This document shows, one piece after another, positions 1 to 8,010 of a stretch of DNA of 64,000 bases. Both the position numbers and the translations under genes were made by a program. Below the pieces are notes generated by a model, which worked only from the letters and a program-made list of their open reading frames with translations, was not told the origin of the DNA and did no database searches. This DNA comes from Salinicoccus halitifaciens (GTDB taxonomy: Bacteria > Bacillota > Bacilli > Staphylococcales > Salinicoccaceae), in contig NZ_JAJNCU010000008.1 of NCBI RefSeq assembly GCF_021026095.1, positions 118,487 through 182,486 on the forward strand, given 5' to 3'. Each line of letters begins with the position of its first letter. The first letter of the stretch is position 1.

Positions 1-810
1 CGTGAGCGCCAATGACAGTAACGGATGGATCTCTGCTGCGAGTATCAAAGTCGGCAGATCTGCAGTTGACGTGACATCGATCTTCGCCAGAAGCCCGCCG
101 TTCATCAGCAGCATCAGTATAAGTAAAATGATTCCGCCATACAGTCCGCCGCGTTTTGCGACCTTCATTGTGGACTGTGATCCGACGATGGACAATATGC
201 TGAATGCCATCGCGAGCACGATGCCGCTGTATGTGATGGCCTCAAGCCACCATATGCCCGTCGGCGTCTTTTCTATGTCTGTATATTGTGCGGTTTCAGC
301 CAGCGGCATGGACGGGTTGAACATACTGTAGGCTGCGATCACCATTACGATGATGATCAGCGCCGGCGTCACCGCACCGAGCGTCGTTAAAATTTTATTG
401 AAGTTCATTGTTAAAGTGATCAGTACAGCGATTGCCATGAGAAGTGAACCGAGCCATGCCGGCACCCCGAAGCTTTCTTCGAATGCAGAACCGCCGCCTG
501 CAAGCATAATGATCATTACGCCATATAAAAAGAATATTAAAATATAATCCACTACAGTGCCGAGCCTGTCCCCGAATAACAGTTTGATGGGTTCAAGGTG
601 CGATTCCGCCTCCATCCTGTGCCCGAGTTTGGCTGCCTGTCTGCCTATGAACATTATGACGAGCGCGGATAGAATCACCGTCGCAAAACTCATCATGCCA
701 AAGTTAGTGAAAAATTGAAGGATTTCCTGTCCCGTCGAGAATCCTGCGCCAAGCACGACCCCGACATAGGCAAATCCTATTTTAATCGCATCTTTTTGTC
801 CGGAACTCAA
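1..810 (-). CDS. YkvI-like membrane transporter-type protein (C-terminus cut by window edge)
   Basis: Reading the minus strand from a TTG at 810 gives 270 open codons running off the left edge. A GGAG motif at 821-824 lies about ten bases upstream of the start. The N-terminus (KIGFAYVGVVLGAGFSTGQE) closely matches the complete gene at 8011-9081, including the GAGFSTGQEILQFFTN segment, the GRQA motif, and a series of hydrophobic helices. The family (YkvI-like, related to amino-acid permease folds) is an integral membrane protein of unknown substrate, usually about 350 residues, so roughly 85 C-terminal residues are missing. It is divergent from the hydrolase at 1041. A weak TTGACA/TAAAAT pair with a 19-base spacer (966-971, 941-946, minus strand) could be its promoter. 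Confidence 0.8.
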   Translation of the reverse strand, partial: MSSGQKDAIKIGFAYVGVVLGAGFSTGQEILQFFTNFGMMSFATVILSALVIMFIGRQAAKLGHRMEAESHLEPIKLLFGDRLGTVVDYILIFFLYGVMIIMLAGGGSAFEESFGVPAWLGSLLMAIAVLITLTMNFNKILTTLGAVTPALIIIVMVIAAYSMFNPSMPLAETAQYTDIEKTPTGIWWLEAITYSGIVLAMAFSILSIVGSQSTMKVAKRGGLYGGIILLILMLLMNGGLLAKIDVTSTADLPTLILAAEIHPLLSLALT

Positions 811-1040
811 AAATGATCATCTCCTAATTAATTTGTTATAATTGATTTTCAAGAATATTTAAAGTGTTGTGGTGAATGAGGGTTGGGAGCTTTCAGAGGA
901 TTTGAGGAAAAGGTATTGTGAAAAATACCACACAAGTATCATTTTAAACATACTTCCACCCGGCTTGTCAAAGTAGATTCCAGAATTTCACAGCTTTAAA
1001 GCGATTACAACGCAATCATCACAAGGGAAGGGGAATTTTC

Positions 1041-2204
1041 ATGGAAATTGATTTGAAAAGGCTGATCGGCATGCTGGATGAGCTGAATGAAGTGACGGAC
1101 GAAGGGGAGGGGATGACGCGCCCGGCGTTCTCGGATTTCGAGGATGAGGCGCACCGCTGGTTCATCAAAAAGTGCAGGGAACTCGGTCTCCGCACTCATC
1201 AGGATGCCTTCGGCAACAGCTTCGGCACGCTCGGTCCGGAAGAGGGGAAAGGCATCCTCATCGGTTCGCATCTCGACACGGTGAACAACGGCGGTAAATT
1301 CGACGGTGCACTCGGGGTCATCACGGCGCTCGAAGTGGCGGCAACGCTGATTGACAATAAAGTGCCCCTCAAGAAACCTGTCACCGTCGTCGCCTTCCGA
1401 GCAGAGGAAGTCGGCCTCATCGGCAGCAGTGTTTTCACGGACCTGCTCGAACGCACGGACCGTTTCGAGGAGTGGCTTGCCGGCATCAACAGGACTGCAG
1501 CCACGGTCGATGAGTCCATCGGCTACGAGGACTATACCGACTATTTGGAACTGCATATCGAGCAGGGGAAGAACCTCGAGACTAGTGGTAAGAACATTGG
1601 CATCGTGAACTCGATTGCAAGCCTGAACCGTATGAATGTAACCGTCCACGGTGAAGCGGGGCATGCGGGCACCATCAGCATGGAGGAACGGAATGATGCG
1701 CTGATGAATACGGCAAAGATCCTCACTGAATTCGAGCGCATCGTGAAATCCTACGGCGCACCGAACGTCGGCACGGTCGGAACACTCCAGGTCTATCCAT
1801 CATCCCCGAACGTCATCCCGGGGAAAGTCGAGTTCTCCATCGACCTTCGCGGCGACGACATGGACACGCTGAAGGAGATCATCAATCAGTTCAAGCAGTA
1901 TGCAGAAGAGAACTTCAAAGTGGACATCGTCCAGAACCCGGCGAAAGCACCGGCGCACATGTCGGAGAAGATCATGGCTTACATCCGTGAGTCATGTGAG
2001 GAGAACGGCCTTTCATATGAGGTGCTGACAAGCGGGGCGAACCACGATGCGAACCCGTTGTCCCGCAGGATGAATGCCGGCATGATCTTCATCCCGAGCA
2101 AGGACGGCATCAGCCACAACCCGGCGGAGTTCTCCTCGGATGAGGATATTGAAGCGGGCGCGAAAGCTATGCTCGGCGCTGTAGAAAAATTATTGGACGA
2201 ATAA
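1041..2204 (+). CDS. M20-family amidase, hydantoinase/carbamoylase type
   Basis: The 387-residue protein fits the Zn-dependent M20 amidases that hydrolyse N-carbamoyl amino acids or allantoate, cytosolic dimers of about 400 residues. Visible marks are the metal-ligand motif GSHLDTVNNGGKFDGALGV near residue 75, an acidic pair EEVG near 120, HIEQGKNLE near 175 and a lid segment with GEAGHAGT near 205. The EEVGLIGS stretch differs somewhat from the EEG-RFG form usual in carbamoylases, so the exact substrate is uncertain. The ATG follows a GGGAAGGGG ribosome site. It is convergent with the RocB-like gene and shares its terminator. The neighbouring peptidase and TRAP uptake system suggest a role in catabolism of amino-acid derivatives (inference). 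Confidence 0.8.
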   Translation: MEIDLKRLIGMLDELNEVTDEGEGMTRPAFSDFEDEAHRWFIKKCRELGLRTHQDAFGNSFGTLGPEEGKGILIGSHLDTVNNGGKFDGALGVITALEVAATLIDNKVPLKKPVTVVAFRAEEVGLIGSSVFTDLLERTDRFEEWLAGINRTAATVDESIGYEDYTDYLELHIEQGKNLETSGKNIGIVNSIASLNRMNVTVHGEAGHAGTISMEERNDALMNTAKILTEFERIVKSYGAPNVGTVGTLQVYPSSPNVIPGKVEFSIDLRGDDMDTLKEIINQFKQYAEENFKVDIVQNPAKAPAHMSEKIMAYIRESCEENGLSYEVLTSGANHDANPLSRRMNAGMIFIPSKDGISHNPAEFSSDEDIEAGAKAMLGAVEKLLDE

Positions 2205-2239
2205 AAAAAGCTGATCAGGTCAAGCCTGATCAGCTTTTT
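2204..2239. terminator. bidirectional terminator between convergent hydrolases
   Basis: A perfect stem AAAGCTGATCAGG / CCTGATCAGCTTT with a five-base loop is flanked by A-run and T-run, so it can terminate transcription from both sides. Confidence 0.9.
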
Positions 2240-2247
2240 CATATGCA

Positions 2248-3837
2248 TTAGCCGAAAAACTTCAGTATTACATTTTGGAGTATGGCTGGTGTGACATTGA
2301 AGGCACTCGCCTTGTGTATCCGTTCAGTCAGTTTATGCGGGTCTTTGCCGAAAGGACCGATATTGATGAACGGGGTATCCAGAAGCTCCATCTCCTTGAA
2401 TGGTATTGTGTACGTCTCTCCCCATACAGGTGTGTTAGCTTCGTAAGCTTTCCAGCTCTCCTCATTCCCCTGATATGTGACATAGCTCAAATCGGAGATA
2501 CCGTTGAAATAATTGATCACGGTGACATCGATATTTTTTTCGTTCAGCTCTTTTTTAGTATGGGCGGTGATGTGGCGGATCAGCTCATCATCTGTGTTAT
2601 TGACGGGCGGATAGTAGGGTGGTGCAAAGTAATTGATGGCTGCCGGGGCGAGCTCCCGGCATTCCTCCATTAAATCATCAATGATCATAGTACTCCTGAT
2701 CCGGTCATCAATGAATTCGTTCTCTGTATAGAACGCGATGATTTCCTTCACTCTGGATTTACCGGCTTTACGGACCGCATAGTCATGTAGATCGGTATAT
2801 GACATTGTCCTGACTTTATACGGCCGGCTGACGGCATTCGCTTCGGCCATCCGTTCATAATCAGTCTGAAGCTCCTTCATCGACTGATCGACCAGTGCAT
2901 TATATTTATCAAATATTTCATCAGCCTGTTGGCGTAATGTAAAGACATTCGATATATTAGCGACATGATTGGTCGTCTGTGTTGAATAGTCATTCTTCAA
3001 GTCGAGGGTCTTCAACGTGAGCGGGGGAGGTGTCTTCTCACCCATATCTGTTTCCTCGAAGACATCGGAAAACTCCAGATTTTTGGTCAGGTAGGCACTC
3101 ATATACAATGCATTCAACCCTTTCAACGGCTCCCCCGCATGCGTCTCCACACCATAGAAGAGGGTCGCCGGCATGATTTTGCCGATGGATCCCGTATAAA
3201 TATAATATTGATCGTCATCCGGATGCAAGTTGAAGCTCGGCTCACTGTTCAGGATGAGACTGTAGTTCAACCGGTGCTTTTCCCTGAAATCGTTCAAATA
3301 CCGGACTGCACTGCGCATGCCTGAAGAATCCACTTCTTCATCCGGGACGGTGAGAACGATGATGTTGACTGGCCATGATTCATGCATCGCTTTATCAAGT
3401 ATGTTCAAGTGAAGTGCGAGGCCCATTTTCATATCCATTATGCCCCGCCCGAACAAATAATCACCGGATGCGATATCGTCTTGGATATCGGCCTTGAAAT
3501 TACCGGCGTTCTCTTTGTAGTATTCAGTTAGTGCATCCACATCAAAGGCCAGATGTTCGTTTTTTCCGAACTCTTCAGTGTGGACGGTGTCAAAATGACT
3601 GATCAGAATGACCGTACTTTCATTGCCTTCCTTGAGGTATGAAGCCGCCAGAGCATTTCTGGATAAACCGCTGTCTATCAGATCGACATTCAAATTTTCA
3701 GACGTACCGAGTTTTGCCCTCAGTTCGTTTTTAAGTTTGTGTGGAAAGTTGATTTCCCCTTTAGTACTTGATCGACTGTCCCAGCTCACCAACAATTTGA
3801 TGAGTGCTTCAAGCTGTTTTTCAGATTGCCAATTCAT
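2248..3837 (-). CDS. M20-family peptidase, RocB-like
   Basis: A 529-residue cytosolic metallopeptidase-like protein. The metal-binding pattern is clear: SHFDTVH near residue 80, LFGRGIMDMKMGLALH near 130 and the acidic pair DEEVDSSG near 165. Its length and its long insertion resemble the RocB branch of the M20 family, which B. subtilis encodes with its arginine-utilisation genes but whose reaction is not well established. The ATG at 3837 lies 13 bases downstream of the stop of the GntR regulator, so both are probably one transcript. That linkage, and a TRAP uptake operon divergent from them, argue that the peptidase processes the imported compound (inference). Confidence 0.75.
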   Translation of the reverse strand: MNWQSEKQLEALIKLLVSWDSRSSTKGEINFPHKLKNELRAKLGTSENLNVDLIDSGLSRNALAASYLKEGNESTVILISHFDTVHTEEFGKNEHLAFDVDALTEYYKENAGNFKADIQDDIASGDYLFGRGIMDMKMGLALHLNILDKAMHESWPVNIIVLTVPDEEVDSSGMRSAVRYLNDFREKHRLNYSLILNSEPSFNLHPDDDQYYIYTGSIGKIMPATLFYGVETHAGEPLKGLNALYMSAYLTKNLEFSDVFEETDMGEKTPPPLTLKTLDLKNDYSTQTTNHVANISNVFTLRQQADEIFDKYNALVDQSMKELQTDYERMAEANAVSRPYKVRTMSYTDLHDYAVRKAGKSRVKEIIAFYTENEFIDDRIRSTMIIDDLMEECRELAPAAINYFAPPYYPPVNNTDDELIRHITAHTKKELNEKNIDVTVINYFNGISDLSYVTYQGNEESWKAYEANTPVWGETYTIPFKEMELLDTPFINIGPFGKDPHKLTERIHKASAFNVTPAILQNVILKFFG

Positions 3838-3849
3838 AACATGCGCCCC

Positions 3850-4512
3850 TTAGTCCTGATTTTCGTAATATCTCATGAACCGCTGTTCAACTTTACTTAA
3901 ATGTATGAGCAATTTGTTTTTCGCCCCGACATAGTCCTTCTGTTCAATTGCATTAAGGATTTCACAATGCTCCTCCAATGCCTCGGTGGCACTAGTAGGC
4001 ACTGTACTAGAAAGCAGCAAGAATGCCCGGCTCACATCATTGTTGTATTTGTGAGCTACTTTCTGCAACTCACTGTTGTTATTCAAATCGATGAAGATGG
4101 AATGGAACTCCCTGTCACGTGCCATAAAATCCGAATAACTGTTACGGCTGATTGCATCCTTCTGCTGATCCACATTTTCCCTTAAACTGTAGATGATTTC
4201 CTCATCCACTTTCGGCAGCACCTTCTCCAGGTTATAAACTTCCAGGACGTACCGGAGTTCCATATATTCCAGTGACATTTCCTTGGTGAATTCTGCAACC
4301 ACCGCAGGTGCACCGGACTTTTGGATGACGAGTCCCTCTGCTGCGAGCCTCGCCAGCGTGTCCCTGAAAGGGGTGCGGCTGATGCCCAGCTGGGTGGCAT
4401 ACCTTTCTTCCGGCAGTGTGTCCCCGGCAGCCAGCTCGCCCGTCAAAATGGATTCTTTGATGATGTCATACGCCTGATCGGAAAGCCTGACCGTCTTATT
4501 GATTTTTTTCAT
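3850..4512 (-). CDS. GntR-family transcriptional regulator (FadR/FCD type)
   Basis: The 220-residue protein has an N-terminal winged helix-turn-helix (residues 8-75; motif LPEERYATQLGISRTPFRDT) followed by an all-helical FCD-type ligand domain (about 85-210). Start ATG at 4512 sits six bases behind GGAGG. FCD regulators usually repress neighbouring catabolic or uptake genes and release DNA on binding a carboxylate-type ligand. A palindrome AGTATACAGTATACT lies 19 bases upstream of this start (4531-4545) and almost the same word lies at the TRAP promoter (4696-4710), so it probably represses both itself with the peptidase and the transporter. Confidence 0.88.
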   Translation of the reverse strand: MKKINKTVRLSDQAYDIIKESILTGELAAGDTLPEERYATQLGISRTPFRDTLARLAAEGLVIQKSGAPAVVAEFTKEMSLEYMELRYVLEVYNLEKVLPKVDEEIIYSLRENVDQQKDAISRNSYSDFMARDREFHSIFIDLNNNSELQKVAHKYNNDVSRAFLLLSSTVPTSATEALEEHCEILNAIEQKDYVGAKNKLLIHLSKVEQRFMRYYENQD

Positions 4513-4530
4513 CCCGCGCCTCCATGATTT

Positions 4531-4545
4531 AGTATACAGTATACT
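4531..4545. promoter_or_regulatory. GntR operator copy 1 (autoregulatory)
   Basis: AGTATACAGTATACT is a perfect 7-bp inverted repeat around a central A at 4538, located between the regulator start and its presumed promoter. Fourteen of its 15 bases recur at 4696-4710. Confidence 0.8.
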
Positions 4546-4664
4546 GGTTTTTTAATGGTAGCACTTTCATAAATGGCAATCCACTAAAATTTTAAAGGAA
4601 TAAAGTGCTTTTCCCAGTATTTTTAATAAAATTCATGAGTTTTCTTAAAATTATAAAAATGTAG

Positions 4665-4693
4665 TTGACTGTAAATTCGGATTAATGTATCTT
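4665..4693 (+). promoter_or_regulatory. SigA-type promoter of the TRAP operon
   Basis: TTGACT (4665-4670), a 17-base spacer and TATCTT (4688-4693) form a good vegetative promoter. Transcription should begin near 4700, inside operator copy 2. Confidence 0.75.
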
Positions 4694-4695
4694 TT

Positions 4696-4710
4696 AGTAT
4701 ACAGTATACG
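4696..4710. promoter_or_regulatory. GntR operator copy 2, overlapping TRAP operon transcription start
   Basis: AGTATACAGTATACG matches operator copy 1 in 14 of 15 positions and begins three bases after the -10 hexamer, the classic position for a repressor blocking RNA polymerase. Confidence 0.8.
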
Positions 4711-4740
4711 TGTAAACGATTTCAATTAGGGGGCTATTAT

Positions 4741-5778
4741 ATGAAGATTATAAAATACGGGTTGATCGGTGCGATGTCTCTCATGCTTGCGGCATGCGGC
4801 AACGGCGGTGAAGAAGGTGCAGATAACGGTGCGGCTGAGGACAATGGTTCAGGTGAAAGTGTAACACTGCAGCTGGGTCACGCACTGTCACCGGGCACGC
4901 CAGCGTCTGACCAGATCGACCAGGTGGCTGAAAATGTTTCTGAAAGAACCGAGGGGCGTGTGGAATTCGATGTCTATCCGGACAGCCAGTTAGGATCCGA
5001 AACTGAAATGCTTGAGCAGATTCAGGTCGGGTCGATGCAGTCGGGTGCCATCATGGTCGGCAGTATGCAAGCACTGGATATGAAGATGGCGATTGAAGAT
5101 CTGCCTTATATGTGGGCGGATATTGAAAACGCACGTGAAGCCTACAGGGGTGAGTTCGGTGAGGCGCTCGCCGACATCATGGCAGATCAGGGAATGACCC
5201 AAATCGGCTACCTGGAGTGGGGCTTCAGACATATCACGAACAATGAAGGCCCGATCGTCGAGCCGGAAGACCTTCAGGGGTTGAACATCCGTGTGGCTGA
5301 GACCGCACTGCGTGTCGATGCATTCGAACAGGTCGGCGCGCTGCCGACGGTCATGGCGTTCAGTGAAGTGTACGGTGCCCTCCAACAGGGTGCGCTCGAT
5401 GCACAGGAGAACCCGCTTGCGAACATCGTCGCACCGAGGTTCTACGAAGTGCAGGATTATCTGTCACTCACCGGCCATTTCTACAACACCGTCATGGTCG
5501 TGGCGGATACGGACACTTGGGACACCATTTCCGAAGAGGACCAGCAGGTGATACTGGAGGAGTTTGAAACGGCGTCGGAGGAAGTGCAGACGGAAAATGA
5601 CGCAATGGAAGATGAATACCTTGCCGAGCTTGAAGAGAATGGCATGGAAATCAACGATAACGTCAACACCGAAGCATTCCGTGAAGCGATGCTCCCTGTA
5701 TATGAAGAATGGGAAGAGGACGTCTTCGGCGAAGAATTGATGGATATATACCGTGAGGCATCAGGATGGGAAGATTAA
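4741..5778 (+). CDS. dctP: TRAP transporter solute-binding lipoprotein (DctP family)
   Basis: A 345-residue extracellular binding protein anchored to the membrane. Its signal peptide ends in the lipobox LAAC with the lipid-bearing Cys at residue 20, followed by a Gly/Glu-rich linker. The mature part shows DctP/7TMR-type features such as LQLGHALSPGTPASDQ, the central LEWGFRHITNNEGPI segment and LNIRVAET with the carboxylate-binding Arg. It is the first gene of a four-gene operon (dctP-dctQ-dctM-cupin) behind a repressible promoter. DctP proteins usually bind carboxylates or sugar acids; the substrate here cannot be read from the sequence, but the M20 enzymes nearby make an N-acylated amino acid or similar compound possible. 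Confidence 0.9.
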   Translation: MKIIKYGLIGAMSLMLAACGNGGEEGADNGAAEDNGSGESVTLQLGHALSPGTPASDQIDQVAENVSERTEGRVEFDVYPDSQLGSETEMLEQIQVGSMQSGAIMVGSMQALDMKMAIEDLPYMWADIENAREAYRGEFGEALADIMADQGMTQIGYLEWGFRHITNNEGPIVEPEDLQGLNIRVAETALRVDAFEQVGALPTVMAFSEVYGALQQGALDAQENPLANIVAPRFYEVQDYLSLTGHFYNTVMVVADTDTWDTISEEDQQVILEEFETASEEVQTENDAMEDEYLAELEENGMEINDNVNTEAFREAMLPVYEEWEEDVFGEELMDIYREASGWED

Positions 5779-5812
5779 TTTCTTCCCTTTCTTTTTTCAG
5801 GAGGGGATTCTT

Positions 5813-6289
5813 ATGAAATTGAGGAAAATCATCGCAGGATTTTTGACCGTCGTCGTGATCATCATTATGACGCTGCTCACCGGCACCGTCCTGCTGCAGG
5901 TCATCACGCGGGCCGTCGGTTATTCAATGCCGGGCACTGAGGAGTTTTCAAGGCTGATGATCGTCTGGCTGACATTCCTCGGGAGCAGCCTTGCATTTTA
6001 TGAAAAGATGCACCTCGCGGTCACATTCTTCGTCCGCAGGTTCAAAGAAGAACGCAGGAAATACCTGCAGGCGGCAGTCAATATACTGATCGTCGTTTTC
6101 TATCTTATCGTCATCTACTACGGCTTTAAGCTGTCCATGACTGCGATGGGTTCGACATCATCGACGCTGCAGATTCCGATGACGGCATTTTATTCGGCGA
6201 TTCCGGTCAGCGGTATTTTCGCGATCTTCTTCATCGTTACGGATATATTTGAAAACCCGGTGGAGAATGAGGAGGGGGCGGCCTTATGA
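5813..6289 (+). CDS. dctQ: TRAP transporter small membrane subunit (DctQ family)
   Basis: A 158-residue protein with four predicted membrane helices, carrying the DctQ signature around residues 40-60 (GTEEFSRLMIVWLTFLGSS). The ATG at 5813 is chosen because AGGAGGGG lies directly upstream; an in-frame extension to 5753 has no ribosome site and would overlap dctP. It pairs with the large subunit DctM to form the Na+-coupled permease. Its stop overlaps the dctM start by four bases (ATGA), showing translational coupling. Confidence 0.9.
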   Translation: MKLRKIIAGFLTVVVIIIMTLLTGTVLLQVITRAVGYSMPGTEEFSRLMIVWLTFLGSSLAFYEKMHLAVTFFVRRFKEERRKYLQAAVNILIVVFYLIVIYYGFKLSMTAMGSTSSTLQIPMTAFYSAIPVSGIFAIFFIVTDIFENPVENEEGAAL

Positions 6290-7569
6290 TCATTATGATA
6301 CTGATTGCCTTCTTCCTTCTGTTGTTCCTCGGTGTGCCGATCGCATACATACTCGGCATCGTCACCGTGGTCGCGCTGTTTTCAACCGGTGTATCGAATG
6401 AAATTCTCGTCCAGCGCATGTTTTCAGGGGTGGATAACTTCTCGTACCTCGCGATTCCGCTGTTCATCCTTGCGGGTAACATCATGGGGGAGGGCGGTCT
6501 GACGACACGCCTCATGCGGTTTGCCAAAGCCCTGCTCGGGAAACTGCCGGGCGGCACCGCGGTGACGACAGTTGTCACAACTGCACTTTTCGGTGCGGTG
6601 TCCGGCTCGACCGTCGCAACGACCTACGCGGTCGGTTCCGTGCTTGTACCGAAACTGAAGGAAGAAAACTACAGCAACTCCTTCATCGCGAGCGTCATTG
6701 GCCCGGCAGGTGTTTTGGGCCTGATCATCCCGCCGAGCATCACAATGGTCATACTCGGCATCACGGCGAATATTTCCATCGGGAATCTATTCCTTGCCGG
6801 CATCATTCCGGGAATCATACTCACCGTCATCATGTGCCTTTATGTGGCATTTATGGCAAAGCGGAAAGGATTCGGTACGGAAAGCCATGAGAAGATGAAC
6901 GGGAAAGAATTCTTCACGATCGCAAGGCAGGCGGTATTGCCGCTGCTTGCGCCGATATTCATACTCGGTAGCATATTTACAGGCTTTGCGACTGCGACTG
7001 AAGCAGCGGTCATCGCCGTGGCATACGGTTTCGTACTCGCCATGTTCTACAGGGAGCTGACAATAAAGAAATTCGGCCAGATCATGCGGTCGTCTGCGGT
7101 GACATCGGCAACGATTCTCATCATCATATCGCTCGCAAGCGGGTTCACCTATGTGCTCACCGCAAACAGGATCCCGGCGGAAATATCGAACTTCTTCCTT
7201 GAGTTCGCAGACTCGCCGCTCATGTTCCTGTTAATCGTGTCACTGATACTCCTGATACTGGGCACGCTCACGGAAGTGACGTCGCTGATCGTACTCCTCA
7301 GTCCGATTTTCATGCCGATTGCGCAGCAGTACGGCATCGACCCGATCCACTTCGGCATGGTGATGATCATGAACTTCGCGCTTGCGAACATCACGCCGCC
7401 GGTGGGGCTCTCACTCATCGCCGGCTGCAGCATCACCGATCGCAAGATGGGCATCGAGGATACGCTCCCGTATATACTGCACGTCCTCGCCATCATCGGC
7501 ATCATGGTGCTGCTCATCATCTTCTTCCCGGCGATCTCGACATTCCTGCCGAATCTGATAGGGGAGTGA
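6286..7569 (+). CDS. dctM: TRAP transporter large permease subunit (DctM family)
   Basis: A 427-residue very hydrophobic protein with about a dozen membrane helices. Family marks include the N-terminal FLLLFLGVPIAYILG, FGAVSGSTVATTYAVGS, GPAGVLGLIIPPSITMVILG and the repeat-related NFALANITPPVGLSL near the C-terminus. It is the translocating subunit that couples sodium flow to uptake of the ligand delivered by the lipoprotein at 4741. It is followed by the cupin gene after four bases. Confidence 0.92.
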   Translation: MIIMILIAFFLLLFLGVPIAYILGIVTVVALFSTGVSNEILVQRMFSGVDNFSYLAIPLFILAGNIMGEGGLTTRLMRFAKALLGKLPGGTAVTTVVTTALFGAVSGSTVATTYAVGSVLVPKLKEENYSNSFIASVIGPAGVLGLIIPPSITMVILGITANISIGNLFLAGIIPGIILTVIMCLYVAFMAKRKGFGTESHEKMNGKEFFTIARQAVLPLLAPIFILGSIFTGFATATEAAVIAVAYGFVLAMFYRELTIKKFGQIMRSSAVTSATILIIISLASGFTYVLTANRIPAEISNFFLEFADSPLMFLLIVSLILLILGTLTEVTSLIVLLSPIFMPIAQQYGIDPIHFGMVMIMNFALANITPPVGLSLIAGCSITDRKMGIEDTLPYILHVLAIIGIMVLLIIFFPAISTFLPNLIGE

Positions 7570-7573
7570 TGAT

Positions 7574-7906
7574 ATGATTTATAAGACGAATAAAAGCACC
7601 AATATCGAAAACCTCCACGGCGGCAGAGGCATCATCACGATTGAAAAGTGCGATGTCCCGGGTCACGCGGCCTTCAAGTCAGTTGTGAAAGTCACGGTGC
7701 CGACCGGTGCGAGCATCGGTTACCATACACACCATGACGATTATGAAGGGTACTACATCATGCAGGGTGACGGGATCTTCCTGGACGAACGCGGCAGACA
7801 CATCGTCACCGCCGGGGATTTCTGCCTGATAGAGCGGGGCGGCTCCCACGGTGTTGAGAATACAGGGACGGATGACATGATCATCTTTGCCACAGTCATG
7901 AAATGA
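7574..7906 (+). CDS. small cupin-domain protein
   Basis: 110 residues forming a single conserved cupin barrel: GYHTHHDDYEGYYIMQGDG supplies the metal-binding His-His-Glu set and GDFCLIERGGSHGVENTG the second motif. It is translationally tied to the TRAP operon, four bases after dctM. Stand-alone cupins of this kind may be isomerases, oxygenases or ligand binders; here it may modify or sense the transported compound (inference). A rho-independent terminator follows immediately. Confidence 0.82.
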   Translation: MIYKTNKSTNIENLHGGRGIITIEKCDVPGHAAFKSVVKVTVPTGASIGYHTHHDDYEGYYIMQGDGIFLDERGRHIVTAGDFCLIERGGSHGVENTGTDDMIIFATVMK

Positions 7907-7932
7907 AGCAGGCCGAAGGGTCTGCTTTTTTT
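7906..7932 (+). terminator. terminator of the TRAP operon
   Basis: Stem AGCAGGCC / GGTCTGCT (one G-T pair) with a GAAG loop followed by seven T residues. Confidence 0.85.
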
Positions 7933-7952
7933 ACTGCATATCAATCCTTGAT

Positions 7953-7981
7953 TTTACATAAATCAGAAAAATCGGTATAAT
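7953..7981 (+). promoter_or_regulatory. promoter of the YkvI-like gene
   Basis: TTTACA (7953-7958), 17-base spacer, and a perfect TATAAT (7976-7981), located 30 bases before the start codon. Confidence 0.7.
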
Positions 7982-8010
7982 GGGAAAGTATCTTTTCAAA
8001 AAAGGAGTTT

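Noticed and set aside
4741..5778. Assigning C4-dicarboxylates as substrate of the TRAP system from the family name
   Set aside because: DctP-family members bind many carboxylates; sequence inspection alone cannot fix the ligand.
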